Made by a program: the position numbers and the translations under genes. From assembly GCF_014524565.1 (NCBI RefSeq), contig NZ_CP060139.1:1061501-1125500 (forward strand): a stretch of 64,000 nucleotides of DNA, written 5' to 3'. This stretch comes from Croceimicrobium hydrocarbonivorans (lineage in GTDB: Bacteria; Bacteroidota; Bacteroidia; Flavobacteriales; Schleiferiaceae). The notes under the pieces were generated by a model. It saw nothing but the letters and a program-made list of their open reading frames with translations. It did no database searches and was not told where the DNA came from. This document shows, one piece after another, positions 54,882 through 63,494 of the stretch (the first letter of the stretch is position 1; every line of letters begins with the position of its first letter).

Positions 54882-55310
54882 CTACTGCTTTAAAAACACC
54901 TTTCCAGAATCCAAGCCATCTGCCAATTCCTTAAGGCTTGTACTGTGCAGCATATGCGAAAGACCATCTCGCACCGAAGCAAATTTAAAATGTACCGGAC
55001 AGGGCTTATTTCCATCACATTGCGCAAGACCTAAACCACATCCAGTAAAGATCTCATCGCCATCAATGGCACTCACAATTTGATTCAAATGCACACTCCC
55101 AGCATCTTTAGGTAAACTAAAACCACCGCTTGGCCCCTTAAAAGAAACCAGTACCCCATTACGGGCCAACATTTGCAAAATTTTAGCGGTAAAAGCTTCC
55201 GGAGAATCGGTGGCCTGGGCGATTTGTTTCAAACCTACCCGCTGACCAGCATCCTGCTGCGCGATGTAAATCATAGCCTTTATACCGTACTCACATGCCT
55301 TAGAAAACAT
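54882..55310 (-). CDS. Rrf2-family regulator (NsrR/IscR-like)
   Basis: 142 residues. Winged helix-turn-helix (about 1-60; VGLKQIAQATDSPEAFTAKIL, VLVSFKGPSGGFSLPK). Three Cys (GCGLGLAQC, KPCPVHF) are placed as in Rrf2 proteins that bind a [2Fe-2S] or [4Fe-4S] cluster. NsrR senses NO. It lies next to ric and divergent from the nos cluster, so NO-controlled expression of both is probable. It may be the reader of the four-copy operator. Confidence 0.88.
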   Translation of the reverse strand: MFSKACEYGIKAMIYIAQQDAGQRVGLKQIAQATDSPEAFTAKILQMLARNGVLVSFKGPSGGFSLPKDAGSVHLNQIVSAIDGDEIFTGCGLGLAQCDGNKPCPVHFKFASVRDGLSHMLHSTSLKELADGLDSGKVFLKQ

Positions 55311-55351
55311 AGTCTCAGATTCCCGCCAAATATAAGGATTATTTTAAATAA

Positions 55352-55374
55352 GGATAAATAGGTCTTTTATTTTT
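55352..55374. promoter_or_regulatory. Copy 3 of the nitrogen-regulon operator
   Basis: GGATAAATAGGTCTTTTATT lies 42 bases upstream of the Rrf2 gene start on the opposite strand, suggesting autoregulation. The 357-bp gap between it and the cytochrome gene holds two operator copies and a promoter. Confidence 0.55.
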
Positions 55375-55575
55375 CAAGCTTAAAAAGCACTGGTATTTAA
55401 TGCTCATTTAGTCCTCCAACCCCAGCCCCTTTTCTTTATCAACATGAATCTATTCACCTTATTTACATCTGTTTACACATTAAAACTGACCCACATATTT
55501 GTCAGTCTTAAATCCTGCTAAAGCAAAATAAGGCTTGTCGAAAAAACCATTTCAAAAAGGTCAAAAGGCTATTTC

Positions 55576-55595
55576 GGATAAATTTGTCCTTTTTT
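55576..55595. promoter_or_regulatory. Copy 1 of the nitrogen-regulon operator
   Basis: GGATAAATTTGTCCTTTTTT contains the near-palindrome GGATAAATTTGTCC (one mismatch). It lies 56 bases upstream of the -7 box of the cytochrome c/nosZ promoter. Confidence 0.6.
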
Positions 55596-55596
55596 A

Positions 55597-55639
55597 TGAT
55601 ATAAATCATTTTTTGGGCTTTCATGCCCTAATACTTTAG
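55597..55639 (+). promoter_or_regulatory. FNR-like site plus promoter of the nos operon
   Basis: TGATATAAATCA (55597-55608) is a TGAT-N4-ATCA site of Crp/Fnr type. Three bases later TTTG (55612-55615), a 16-bp gap and TACTTTAG (55632-55639) form the promoter; the leader is 28 bases. The same arrangement, base for base in spacing, lies at 63447-63489. Confidence 0.65.
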
Positions 55640-55667
55640 CTCCATATTTCTAACAATCTAAACTCAA

Positions 55668-56153
55668 ATGAGACACTTAAAAGTCATCCTGAGCGGAGTT
55701 CTACTACTAGCCCTCGCTTCATGTGGTAGAAGTAACGAAACTCAAAATACGACCAGCACCCACGATTCAAAAAGTACGGAAGCCCCACAAACAAAAGCCA
55801 AAACGGAAGCAATAGACCCTATGTCCAGCAAAGGTATTGGCCCAATAAGTAATGTGGTTCTGAATGATGCTATTGATGATAGCATGGCTGCTGAAGGGAA
55901 AGCCATCTTTGAGCAAAACTGCACGGCTTGCCACAAAACCGACAAAAAATACATCGGACCTGCACCCAAAGACATTTTGGAGCGCCGAACTCCCGAATGG
56001 ATCATGAATATGATCATGAATCCAAATGAAATGATCCAAAAGGACCCAGTAGCTAAACAAGTCCTGGCCGAAGCTAATGGCGCCATCATGGCTGATCAAA
56101 ACATCAGTGAAGAAGACGCCCGAAAAATTCTGGAATTTTTCAGAACCCTCTAA
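55668..56153 (+). CDS. c-type cytochrome lipoprotein of the nos operon
   Basis: 161 residues. Lipoprotein signal LLLALASCGRS (Cys about 19), a Thr/Ser/Lys linker, then a monohaem domain: NCTACHKTDKKYIGPAPKDI (haem Cys-x2-Cys-His) with the distal Met in IMNPNEMIQKDP. It probably carries electrons to NosZ, which follows 20 bases later. Clade II nos clusters usually contain such cytochromes. Confidence 0.9.
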   Translation: MRHLKVILSGVLLLALASCGRSNETQNTTSTHDSKSTEAPQTKAKTEAIDPMSSKGIGPISNVVLNDAIDDSMAAEGKAIFEQNCTACHKTDKKYIGPAPKDILERRTPEWIMNMIMNPNEMIQKDPVAKQVLAEANGAIMADQNISEEDARKILEFFRTL

Positions 56154-56173
56154 TTCTAACAAATCAAGTGACT

Positions 56174-58144
56174 ATGAAATCCTTTAAACCAATTTGGACC
56201 ATGCTCATTGCGGCTTTACTCCTAGCCGCAGCTTGCACCGATACCAAAGCAAAGAAGTCCAGCGAAAACAAAGGAGCTATTAACAAATCCTCGGCAGCCG
56301 AAAAAGTATATGTGGCTCCAGGCGAATACGATGAATTCTACGCTTTTATGTCTGGCGGATTCAGCGGTCAGGTAAGTGTTTATGGCTTACCCTCCGGTCG
56401 TCTTTTAAAGGTAGTACCCGTATTTTCTGTAGATGGTGAAAAAGGCTATGGTTTTAATGAAGAAACCAAACCGCTCTTAGAAACCAGCCATGGATTTATT
56501 CCCTGGGACGATGCCCACCACCCGGAGCTTTCGCAGACCAATGGTAAGCCTGATGGCAAATACCTCTTTATTAATGGTAATAACACCCCAAGGGTTGCCC
56601 GAATCGACCTCAGCACCTTTGAAACTGCTGAAATTATCGAATTGCCCAATGCCGGGGGTAACCATAGTTCTCCCTTCACTACCGAAAACAGTGAATATGT
56701 AGTGGCCGGTACCCGCTTTAGTGTGCCCATTCCTCAGACTGATATGAGCATCGCAGATTATAAAGGGAAATTTAAAGGTTCCTTATCCTTTATTTCTGTA
56801 GATCCTGAACATGGTCACATGGATGTTGACTTCCAGGTTTTAATGCCCGGTTTTGATTATGATCTTGCCCACGGAGGTAAAGGAAAATCCCATGGTTGGA
56901 TGTTCTTTACTACCTATAATACCGAAGAGTCTCATACCCTTAAGGAGGTAAATGCCTCTCAAAATGACAAGGATTACATCGCAGCTATTAATTGGAAAAA
57001 GGCCAAAGAATACATCGAACAGGGTAAATACAAAGAGATGGATTCTGAGTACCTTATCAATCGCTACGACGAAAAGAAACACCTGGCCGAAAGCATCACC
57101 CGGAAAAAAGTTCGTGTTCTCGACCCCACCGAATGCCCTGGAGTGGTGTATTTCTTACCTACCCCTAAATCTCCACACGGAGTTGATGTAGACCCTACCG
57201 GATCCTATATTATCGGTAATGGTAAACTGAATGCCAATTTAACCGTGCACAGTTTCGACAAAATGATTCAAGCTATAGAAAACAAATCTTTTGCCGACGA
57301 AGCCTATGGAATTCCAGTACTAAACTTCGAAGATGTGGTTGCCGGTACCGTTGAAAGCGGAGGCTTAGGGCCCTTGCATACTGAGTTTGATGGCGAAGGC
57401 AATGCCTATACCACCTTCTTTATCAGTAGTGAAGTGGTAAAATGGAAATTAGGTACCTGGGAAGTATTAGACCGTGTACCAACTTATTATTCTGTAGGTC
57501 ACTTGATGATCCCAGGTGGGGATAGTAAAGAACCTTGGGGTAAGTATATGGTAGCCTTAAACAAGATTACCAAAGATCGCTATTTACCTACTGGCCCCGA
57601 ATTGGCGCACTCCGCTCAACTGTATGATATCTCTGGTGATAAGATGGAGCTCATTCTCGACTTCCCCACAATTGGTGAACCGCACTATGCTCAAGCCATT
57701 GCCGCTGATATTGTGATGAATCGAAGTAAGAAGATTTATCCACTGGAAGAAAATGAGCACCCCCATGTTACCAAAAGTGAAGCGGATGCTCGAGTGGAGA
57801 AAAATGGCAATGAAGTGCATGTGTATATGACCACTATTCGCAGCCATTTTGCGCCCGATAATATCGAAGGTATTGAAGTTGGCGACAAGGTCTACTTCCA
57901 CGTAACCAATTTGGAGCAAGACTGGGATGTTCCCCATGGATTCTCAGTTTTGGGTGCACAAAATGCCGAATTACTGATTATGCCCGGGCAAACTGAAACC
58001 CTGCTTTGGGAACCTTTAAAACCAGGGGTATTCCCCTTCTATTGCACCGACTTTTGCTCCGCTTTGCACCAGGAAATGCAAGGCTACCTCAGAGTATCTG
58101 CCAAAGGCAATGCTCCGGCTATCCTGGCTAGTACCGGAGATTAA
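56174..58144 (+). CDS. nosZ: Nitrous-oxide reductase, clade II
   Basis: 656 residues from ATG 56174; a GTG lies two codons earlier. Reduces N2O to N2 in the periplasm. The signal is Sec/lipoprotein (LLLAAACTDTK), not Tat; this marks clade II. The seven CuZ His are in DDAHHPEL, GGNHSSPF, KSHGWMF, KSPHGVDVD, GPLHTEFD, SVGHLMIPGG and GEPHYAQA. CuA ligands are in YCTDFCSALHQEM (C-x3-C-x3-H-x2-M). All needed copper ligands are present, so the enzyme should be active. A strong terminator follows, although nos accessory genes continue. Confidence 0.97.
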   Translation: MKSFKPIWTMLIAALLLAAACTDTKAKKSSENKGAINKSSAAEKVYVAPGEYDEFYAFMSGGFSGQVSVYGLPSGRLLKVVPVFSVDGEKGYGFNEETKPLLETSHGFIPWDDAHHPELSQTNGKPDGKYLFINGNNTPRVARIDLSTFETAEIIELPNAGGNHSSPFTTENSEYVVAGTRFSVPIPQTDMSIADYKGKFKGSLSFISVDPEHGHMDVDFQVLMPGFDYDLAHGGKGKSHGWMFFTTYNTEESHTLKEVNASQNDKDYIAAINWKKAKEYIEQGKYKEMDSEYLINRYDEKKHLAESITRKKVRVLDPTECPGVVYFLPTPKSPHGVDVDPTGSYIIGNGKLNANLTVHSFDKMIQAIENKSFADEAYGIPVLNFEDVVAGTVESGGLGPLHTEFDGEGNAYTTFFISSEVVKWKLGTWEVLDRVPTYYSVGHLMIPGGDSKEPWGKYMVALNKITKDRYLPTGPELAHSAQLYDISGDKMELILDFPTIGEPHYAQAIAADIVMNRSKKIYPLEENEHPHVTKSEADARVEKNGNEVHVYMTTIRSHFAPDNIEGIEVGDKVYFHVTNLEQDWDVPHGFSVLGAQNAELLIMPGQTETLLWEPLKPGVFPFYCTDFCSALHQEMQGYLRVSAKGNAPAILASTGD

Positions 58145-58163
58145 AATCTACGCTTGAACTAAT

Positions 58164-58227
58164 GAGGGGGCTAATCCTATTCCATTGACCCTTACAGTAG
58201 AGCCATTGAAAGGCCCCCTCCTTTTTT
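58164..58227 (+). terminator. Terminator after nosZ
   Basis: GAGGGGGC and GCCCCCTC pair around a 41-base loop, then CTTTTTT. It probably makes nosZ more abundant than the maturation genes downstream. Confidence 0.75.
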
Positions 58228-58246
58228 CGAATCGAAAATTTAAGCC

Positions 58247-58837
58247 ATGAAAAGCGCCCCACGAATATTAGCCTTCATTGCTACTGCCTGTTTATTGATG
58301 TTATTCTTCTTCCCACTTTGGAGAATCACCTTAATAGCACCGCAATATCCTGATGGAGTTACCATGTACATCTGGATTCATCAAATAACCGGCACTAGTC
58401 CGGGAACCCTGCAAAACATCAATATTCTGAATCACTATGTAGGGATGAAAATGATTGAACCCAATAGCATTCCAGAGTTAAGCTACTTCCCTTGGGTGGT
58501 TGGCGGCTTAGGCCTGATGGGATTCCTGGCCGGTATCATAAACCGTTCAAAATTCTATCTCAGCTGGGCCTCTGTCTTTTTGATTTTGGCCATTCTGGGA
58601 ATTTATGATTTCTACTTATGGGAATACGATTATGGCCATAATCTAAGCCCTACCGCACCGATTAAGGTTCCAGGTCAGAGTTATCAACCTCCACTTTTTG
58701 GATCTAAAATGCTACTGAACTTCAATGCTATTTCCTATCCCGCAACCGGAGGTATTTTCATGGGCATTGCCTTAATACTTTCGATCCTTGCAAGTTGGAT
58801 TCGCATCAAATTAAACAAACTAAAAACTCAATCCTAG
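58247..58837 (+). CDS. NosB-like polytopic membrane protein
   Basis: 196 residues with four membrane segments (about 7-27, 80-100, 108-125 and 168-188). Clade II nos clusters usually carry a small transmembrane protein gene, nosB, of unknown function directly after nosZ. The position and layout fit, although sequence homology was not tested. It contains YFPWVVGGLGLMGF and no cofactor motif. Probably needed for nitrous-oxide respiration. Confidence 0.7.
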   Translation: MKSAPRILAFIATACLLMLFFFPLWRITLIAPQYPDGVTMYIWIHQITGTSPGTLQNINILNHYVGMKMIEPNSIPELSYFPWVVGGLGLMGFLAGIINRSKFYLSWASVFLILAILGIYDFYLWEYDYGHNLSPTAPIKVPGQSYQPPLFGSKMLLNFNAISYPATGGIFMGIALILSILASWIRIKLNKLKTQS

Positions 58838-58896
58838 AGGGCGAAGCCCAATAATTTAATACTCGCAGGATGAGCGAGTCTAAAACCCACCACATC

Positions 58897-59334
58897 ATGA
58901 AATACTTTGTTCTTTTTGCCGCCATCAGTTTCTTATGGGGCTGTAAACCCGAAGCCAAGGCCATCGAGTACGGAAAAGAAGCTTGTGACTATTGTCGGAT
59001 GAGTATCGTAGACGAAAGATATGCCGCTCAATTAGTAAGCACAAAAGGGAAGAGCTACAGCTTTGATGCCCTCGAATGCCTACTCCATTACAAGTCGGAG
59101 CACAGCGAAAAATGGGCTATGGAATTAGTAAGTGATTACCAAAAGCCCCGGCATTTGATTCCCGCTCAAGGGGCCTGGTTTTTAAGAAGTAAAAATCTCC
59201 CCAGCCCAATGGGAATGTACCTTACTGCTGTGGCCAATGAAGAGGAGGCCAAAGCCTTACAAGCACAAGAAGGAGGTAGCCTTTACAGCTATCCGGAACT
59301 GCTGGCCGAATTCAGCACATTACCAGCGCTATGA
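58897..59334 (+). CDS. nosL: NosL copper chaperone lipoprotein
   Basis: 145 residues from ATG 58897; a start at 58870 would put polar residues before the signal. Lipoprotein signal VLFAAISFLWGCKPE (Cys). The copper site CDYCRMSI (C-x2-C-x-M) and the fold pattern (YSFDALECLLHY) fit NosL, which delivers Cu to NosZ. Its stop overlaps the nosD ATG (ATGA). Confidence 0.9.
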   Translation: MKYFVLFAAISFLWGCKPEAKAIEYGKEACDYCRMSIVDERYAAQLVSTKGKSYSFDALECLLHYKSEHSEKWAMELVSDYQKPRHLIPAQGAWFLRSKNLPSPMGMYLTAVANEEEAKALQAQEGGSLYSYPELLAEFSTLPAL

Positions 59335-60569
59335 ACAGATATTTGGTTGTTATAGTCATAGTGATGGTTTGGGGCGTGACCGCCATGGCCAAAGAGTGGG
59401 AAGTGGGTCCCTCTCGGGCGGTCACTTCCCTTTATCAAGCTATTGAAATGGCCAATCCTCAGGATACCATTTGTGTTAATCCTGGAGATTACAAGCTTAG
59501 CCACACACTTGTGCTAAAAAAAGCGGTGCATCTCATTGCTTGCGGTGAAGTGAGGCTTTATGCCCCCGAAAAAGCCGGAATCTTTGAAGTACGCGCTGAC
59601 TCTGTTAGCATCAGTGGTTTTACCCTACTCAATGTTCCCAAGAGCTACACCAAAGATTTAGCCGCCATCTGGGTGGATTATGCCCAGCACTTTGAGCTCC
59701 GCGACAATCATATTAAAGATTGCTTTTTTGGCATTTTCTGCACCAAATCTCAAAATGGAAAAATCGCCGGCAATCAGATTTACGGTAATGCCAAGGAAGA
59801 ACATTCCTCCGCTAATGCCATTCACCTCTGGCATTGCGATAGTGTACAGATCAGCGCTAATCAGGTAGAACATCATCGGGATGGTATTTATCTCGAATTC
59901 ACGGATAATTCGGTGATCGACCAAAATTTAAGCCGTGATAACCTCCGTTATGGCCTGCATTTTATGTTCAGCAATAATGACATCTACCACAATAATACCT
60001 TCAGCAAAAATGGAGCAGGAGTAGCCGTAATGTTTAGTGATCATATTAAAATGACCGGCAATCATTTTCTGGAAAACTGGGGCCGGGCTTCCTACGGACT
60101 GCTCTTAAAAGAAATTTACGATAGTCAGATTAAAGGCAACACCTTCGAGAAAAACACCACCGGCATCTTTAGTGAAGGAAGTAGCCGCATTGCTTTTGAA
60201 GCCAATCATTTTAAAGCCAATGGCTGGGCCATCCGCATGCGGGGCAGTTCCATGGATAACGAAATTTCCTTCAACAACTTTGTATCCAATAGCTTCGACA
60301 TCGCCACCGATGCGAAGAAAGACCATAATCGCTATTTTAATAATTACTGGGATAGCTATGAAGGATACGACCTTAACAGAGATGGCTTAGGAGATGTCCC
60401 ACATCGCCCGGTTAATCTGTTTAGCTACCTGGTTTCGAGGATCGACGAAAGCATCATCCTACTTAAAAGCTCCTTTATCGAAGTACTCAATTTTGCGGAG
60501 AAAGTAGCACCGGCCGTTACCCCCACTAATCTGGTCGACGAAGAACCTTTAATGAAGCCCATGCTCTAG
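59331..60569 (+). CDS. nosD: NosD, periplasmic beta-helix maturation protein
   Basis: 412 residues. Signal peptide (YLVVIVIVMVWGVTAMAK) and a right-handed parallel beta-helix of CASH/NosD repeats (NHIKDCFFGIFCTKSQNG, NDIYHNNTFSKNGAGVAVM, NNYWDSYEGYDLNRDG). With NosF and NosY it helps build the CuZ site of NosZ. The ATGA overlap with nosL couples the two. Confidence 0.95.
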   Translation: MNRYLVVIVIVMVWGVTAMAKEWEVGPSRAVTSLYQAIEMANPQDTICVNPGDYKLSHTLVLKKAVHLIACGEVRLYAPEKAGIFEVRADSVSISGFTLLNVPKSYTKDLAAIWVDYAQHFELRDNHIKDCFFGIFCTKSQNGKIAGNQIYGNAKEEHSSANAIHLWHCDSVQISANQVEHHRDGIYLEFTDNSVIDQNLSRDNLRYGLHFMFSNNDIYHNNTFSKNGAGVAVMFSDHIKMTGNHFLENWGRASYGLLLKEIYDSQIKGNTFEKNTTGIFSEGSSRIAFEANHFKANGWAIRMRGSSMDNEISFNNFVSNSFDIATDAKKDHNRYFNNYWDSYEGYDLNRDGLGDVPHRPVNLFSYLVSRIDESIILLKSSFIEVLNFAEKVAPAVTPTNLVDEEPLMKPML

Positions 60570-60600
60570 CTAATTCTCCTCTCTTAAACCCACAACAACC

Positions 60601-61308
60601 ATGATAGAATTTAAAGACATAGAAAAAAGCTTTGGTCGCCAAGCGGTACTATCGGGTATCAATTTAAAATTCGACCAGCCCGGAATTTTTGCCATCCTGG
60701 GACCCAATGGATCCGGGAAAACCACTTTAATAAAAAGCCTGATGGGGATGGTTTTTCCCTCCGCCGGAGAAATTTGGATTGATGGCCGTTTAAAGAAGGG
60801 GAATGAATATCGAAATTCCATTGCTTATCTCCCCCAAATTGCGCGCTTCCCCGAAAACCTCAGCGTGAGTGAATTCCTAAGTTTCATCGAAAACATCCGG
60901 GGACAAGGCAGTCGTAAAGAAGAGCTCAGTGTAGTTTTTGGTCTCAATGATTTTAAGGACAAAAAATTGAGAACCTTATCCGGAGGTATGCGCCAAAAAG
61001 TAAATCTGGTGAGTGCCTTAATGTATGACACCCACACTATTATTCTGGATGAGCCTACTATCGGACTGGATCCCATTGCTTTGATCAATCTCAAAAACTG
61101 GATTCGAAAAGAAAAAGAAGCGGGGAAAACCATCCTCCTTACCACGCATATCATGGACATCGTTCAAGAATTGGCCGATGAAATAGTTTTTATCCTCGAG
61201 GGTAAAGTGTATTACCGCGGTTCTCAAGAAGAACTTCTCAGCCAAACTCAAACGGAAAACACGGAACAGGCCATTGCTCAATTGCTCAGCCTGCAAAAAG
61301 CATCTTGA
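60601..61308 (+). CDS. nosF: NosF, ABC transporter ATP-binding protein
   Basis: 235 residues, complete ATPase: Walker A GPNGSGKTTL, Q-loop (YLPQIARFP), signature LSGGMRQK, Walker B TIILDEPTIGLDP, switch His in LLTTHIMD. It powers the NosDFY complex that supports CuZ assembly. It abuts nosY downstream. Confidence 0.95.
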   Translation: MIEFKDIEKSFGRQAVLSGINLKFDQPGIFAILGPNGSGKTTLIKSLMGMVFPSAGEIWIDGRLKKGNEYRNSIAYLPQIARFPENLSVSEFLSFIENIRGQGSRKEELSVVFGLNDFKDKKLRTLSGGMRQKVNLVSALMYDTHTIILDEPTIGLDPIALINLKNWIRKEKEAGKTILLTTHIMDIVQELADEIVFILEGKVYYRGSQEELLSQTQTENTEQAIAQLLSLQKAS

Positions 61309-61310
61309 TC

Positions 61311-62090
61311 ATGAATAAGGTATTTAAATATTGTTTTCTCGATTTGATCCGCAGTCGGTGGACCCTGGCCTATGGACTGTTTTTTATACTTAGCAGCGGC
61401 GGATTGCTTTACCTAAGTGGTGATAGCAGTAAGGTAGTGGTAAGTTTAATGAATGTAATTATCCTCTTGGTGCCGCTCATCAGTATGATTTACGGCATGA
61501 TGTATATGTACCAGGTACGGGATTATGTGGAAATCCTCCTGGCGCAACCCATCTCCCGTAAAAGCATCTTTGGTGGATACATCCTGGGGCTGAGTGCCGC
61601 ACTTAGCATTTGTGTGGTTTTGGGCTTACTGATACCACTACTCTTTTTTGATCCGCAGCAAATATTTCAGGCTCAATGGCTCATGCTAATTGGCATCTCA
61701 GTAATTCTGACCATTATCTTTTGCATCCTGGCCAGTTTTCTGGTCCTCAAACATGAAAATCGCCTAAAAGGCTTTGGCATTGGCTTATTCATTTGGCTAT
61801 TCCTGGCGGTAATCTATGATGGCTTGTTCTTAGTAATCCTGGTTGCCTTCGAAGCCTATCCGGTGGAACAAATGGCTCTGGGACTTACCCTGGCCAACCC
61901 GGTAGATATGGGTCGGGTTTTACTCATCTTTCAATTAGATTACAGTGCCTTGATGGGTTATACCGGAGCCATATTTGAAAAGTTTTTTGGCACTCTTCAA
62001 GGTACAGTGATTATCGGATTTGCCTATTTGCTGTGGATCGGTTTCCCCTCATGGCTGCTCCTTCGAAAAGCGCAGCTCAAAGATTTTTAG
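61311..62090 (+). CDS. nosY: NosY, ABC transporter permease
   Basis: 260 residues from ATG 61311; a TTG at 61305 overlaps the nosF stop (TTGA) and is a possible alternative start. Six membrane segments, as in NosY. It is the permease of the NosDFY complex. Confidence 0.93.
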   Translation: MNKVFKYCFLDLIRSRWTLAYGLFFILSSGGLLYLSGDSSKVVVSLMNVIILLVPLISMIYGMMYMYQVRDYVEILLAQPISRKSIFGGYILGLSAALSICVVLGLLIPLLFFDPQQIFQAQWLMLIGISVILTIIFCILASFLVLKHENRLKGFGIGLFIWLFLAVIYDGLFLVILVAFEAYPVEQMALGLTLANPVDMGRVLLIFQLDYSALMGYTGAIFEKFFGTLQGTVIIGFAYLLWIGFPSWLLLRKAQLKDF

Positions 62091-62173
62091 CCCCGATTTA
62101 GGATGTGGATGGCAAATTCGAATGCCTACCTTGCCTTTAGAAACCGGTATTATACCCTCAAATAATTTAACGC

Positions 62174-63349
62174 TTGCCAGACTTGAAGTTCAAAATAAGA
62201 TCATGGTCCCTAACGGTGTATCTGGGCATAATTGCTGCCTTGATTGGCCTTCTACTGCGTTCTTATTTTGTATGGCCTCAGGCATTTAACTTCCGCTTTA
62301 TGCTGCATGCGCATTCCCATGCAATGCTGTTGGCCTGGCTCCTGGGGGCTTTAATTTTGATCATTTACCAACAATGGGAAATTAAGCTATCGCAAAGCAC
62401 TAAGATTCTATTTTATGGATTAGCCCTAAGTGTGGTGGGCATGCTTTGTTCTTTTCCCTTTCAGGGATATGCTGCTATTTCCATTTCCTTTTCCACCTTA
62501 CATCTCTGGCTAAGCTATGTGCTCTTTTACCGACTATTTCGAGCCTTAAAAAACCGAGGACCTTCCGCTAAGCTTCTCCGCACCGGCATAGTCTTGTTTT
62601 ACCTCTCCTCTCTAGGCCCTTATTGTTTAGGTCCTTTAATGGCCAATGAAATGCAAAGTTCGCCCTGGTATGATCAGGCGATTTATTTTTACCTGCACTT
62701 CCTTTATAATGGTAGTTTTTTCTTTTTCCTTCTGGCTATTATCGTGCATAAATTGAAGTTGTTTAGCGATGGAAAAGGGTTTCAACATTTCTATTTACCC
62801 ATGCTTTGGGGCAGCATCTTTAGCTATGCCTTAAACCTCGAGTATTCCTTCGATCAATCTTGGATTTACCTGTTGGCTGCACTGGGATCAACCGCACAAC
62901 TTTATGCGGGTATCCGCTTTATTAAAGCTGTTTTCCGAAAAAGGATCAGTAATCATCTTAAGCTCATCCTCTTCCTCCTTTTCTTTAAATGGATCTTTCA
63001 AATCCTGGGCTCCACTCCACTTATTGCAGAGCAAATCCAATTCAATCGCTTCCTACTTATTGCCTATCTGCACTTTATCTTCCTGGGGATTTACACGCCT
63101 TTTATTTGGGAGATGCTAAAAAAGCGCATCCCGGCCTTCAATAAATGGATGATTGCCTATTGGCTACTGTTTATTCTTAGCGAAATTGCCTTGATCGCGC
63201 CTTCCTTAAAACTCACACCGGGATTTCAATCCTGGCCGATCCTCACCTTTTATATCTATGCTGGCTTTGTTTCGATTTGGTTGATCCTCGCTTTTTCCTA
63301 TCTCAAAAACCTGCGTAAAAACACCTCCTACCATCTGGAATCAAACTGA
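62174..63349 (+). CDS. Polytopic membrane protein with His-rich N-terminus (NnrS- or oxidase-like), TTG start
   Basis: 391 residues from TTG 62174; the first in-frame ATG would remove the first membrane segment. About twelve membrane helices. Near the start FMLHAHSHAMLLAW resembles haem- or copper-binding His clusters of NnrS or haem-copper oxidase subunit I; other His lie in LHFLYNGSFF, IIVHKLK and YLHFIFLGIY. Clade II nos clusters often end in such genes. Likely tied to NO or N2O metabolism; exact family undecided. Confidence 0.65.
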   Translation: MPDLKFKIRSWSLTVYLGIIAALIGLLLRSYFVWPQAFNFRFMLHAHSHAMLLAWLLGALILIIYQQWEIKLSQSTKILFYGLALSVVGMLCSFPFQGYAAISISFSTLHLWLSYVLFYRLFRALKNRGPSAKLLRTGIVLFYLSSLGPYCLGPLMANEMQSSPWYDQAIYFYLHFLYNGSFFFFLLAIIVHKLKLFSDGKGFQHFYLPMLWGSIFSYALNLEYSFDQSWIYLLAALGSTAQLYAGIRFIKAVFRKRISNHLKLILFLLFFKWIFQILGSTPLIAEQIQFNRFLLIAYLHFIFLGIYTPFIWEMLKKRIPAFNKWMIAYWLLFILSEIALIAPSLKLTPGFQSWPILTFYIYAGFVSIWLILAFSYLKNLRKNTSYHLESN

Positions 63350-63415
63350 TAAGAAAGCTTAAGTCTCGATGATAGTCAATGACAAGGCCACAAAATGAAA
63401 AAGCATCCCTATTTA

Positions 63416-63438
63416 AGATAAAAATGTCCTTTATTTTT
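63416..63438. promoter_or_regulatory. Copy 2 of the nitrogen-regulon operator
   Basis: AGATAAAAATGTCCTTTATT lies 66 bases before the -7 box at 63482, ten bases (one helical turn) farther than copy 1 from its promoter. Confidence 0.55.
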
Positions 63439-63446
63439 CTACTTCC

Positions 63447-63489
63447 TGATATTTCTCATCCTTTGAGGCTCCAAGCCCCACTACATTTG
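63447..63489 (+). promoter_or_regulatory. FNR-like site plus promoter of the 63495 gene
   Basis: TGATATTTCTCA (63447-63458) matches the TGAT-N4-nTCA site. Three bases later come TTTG (63462-63465), a 16-bp gap and TACATTTG (63482-63489), a perfect -7 box. It ends five bases before the ATG, so the transcript may be leaderless. Confidence 0.6.
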
Positions 63490-63494
63490 AACTA

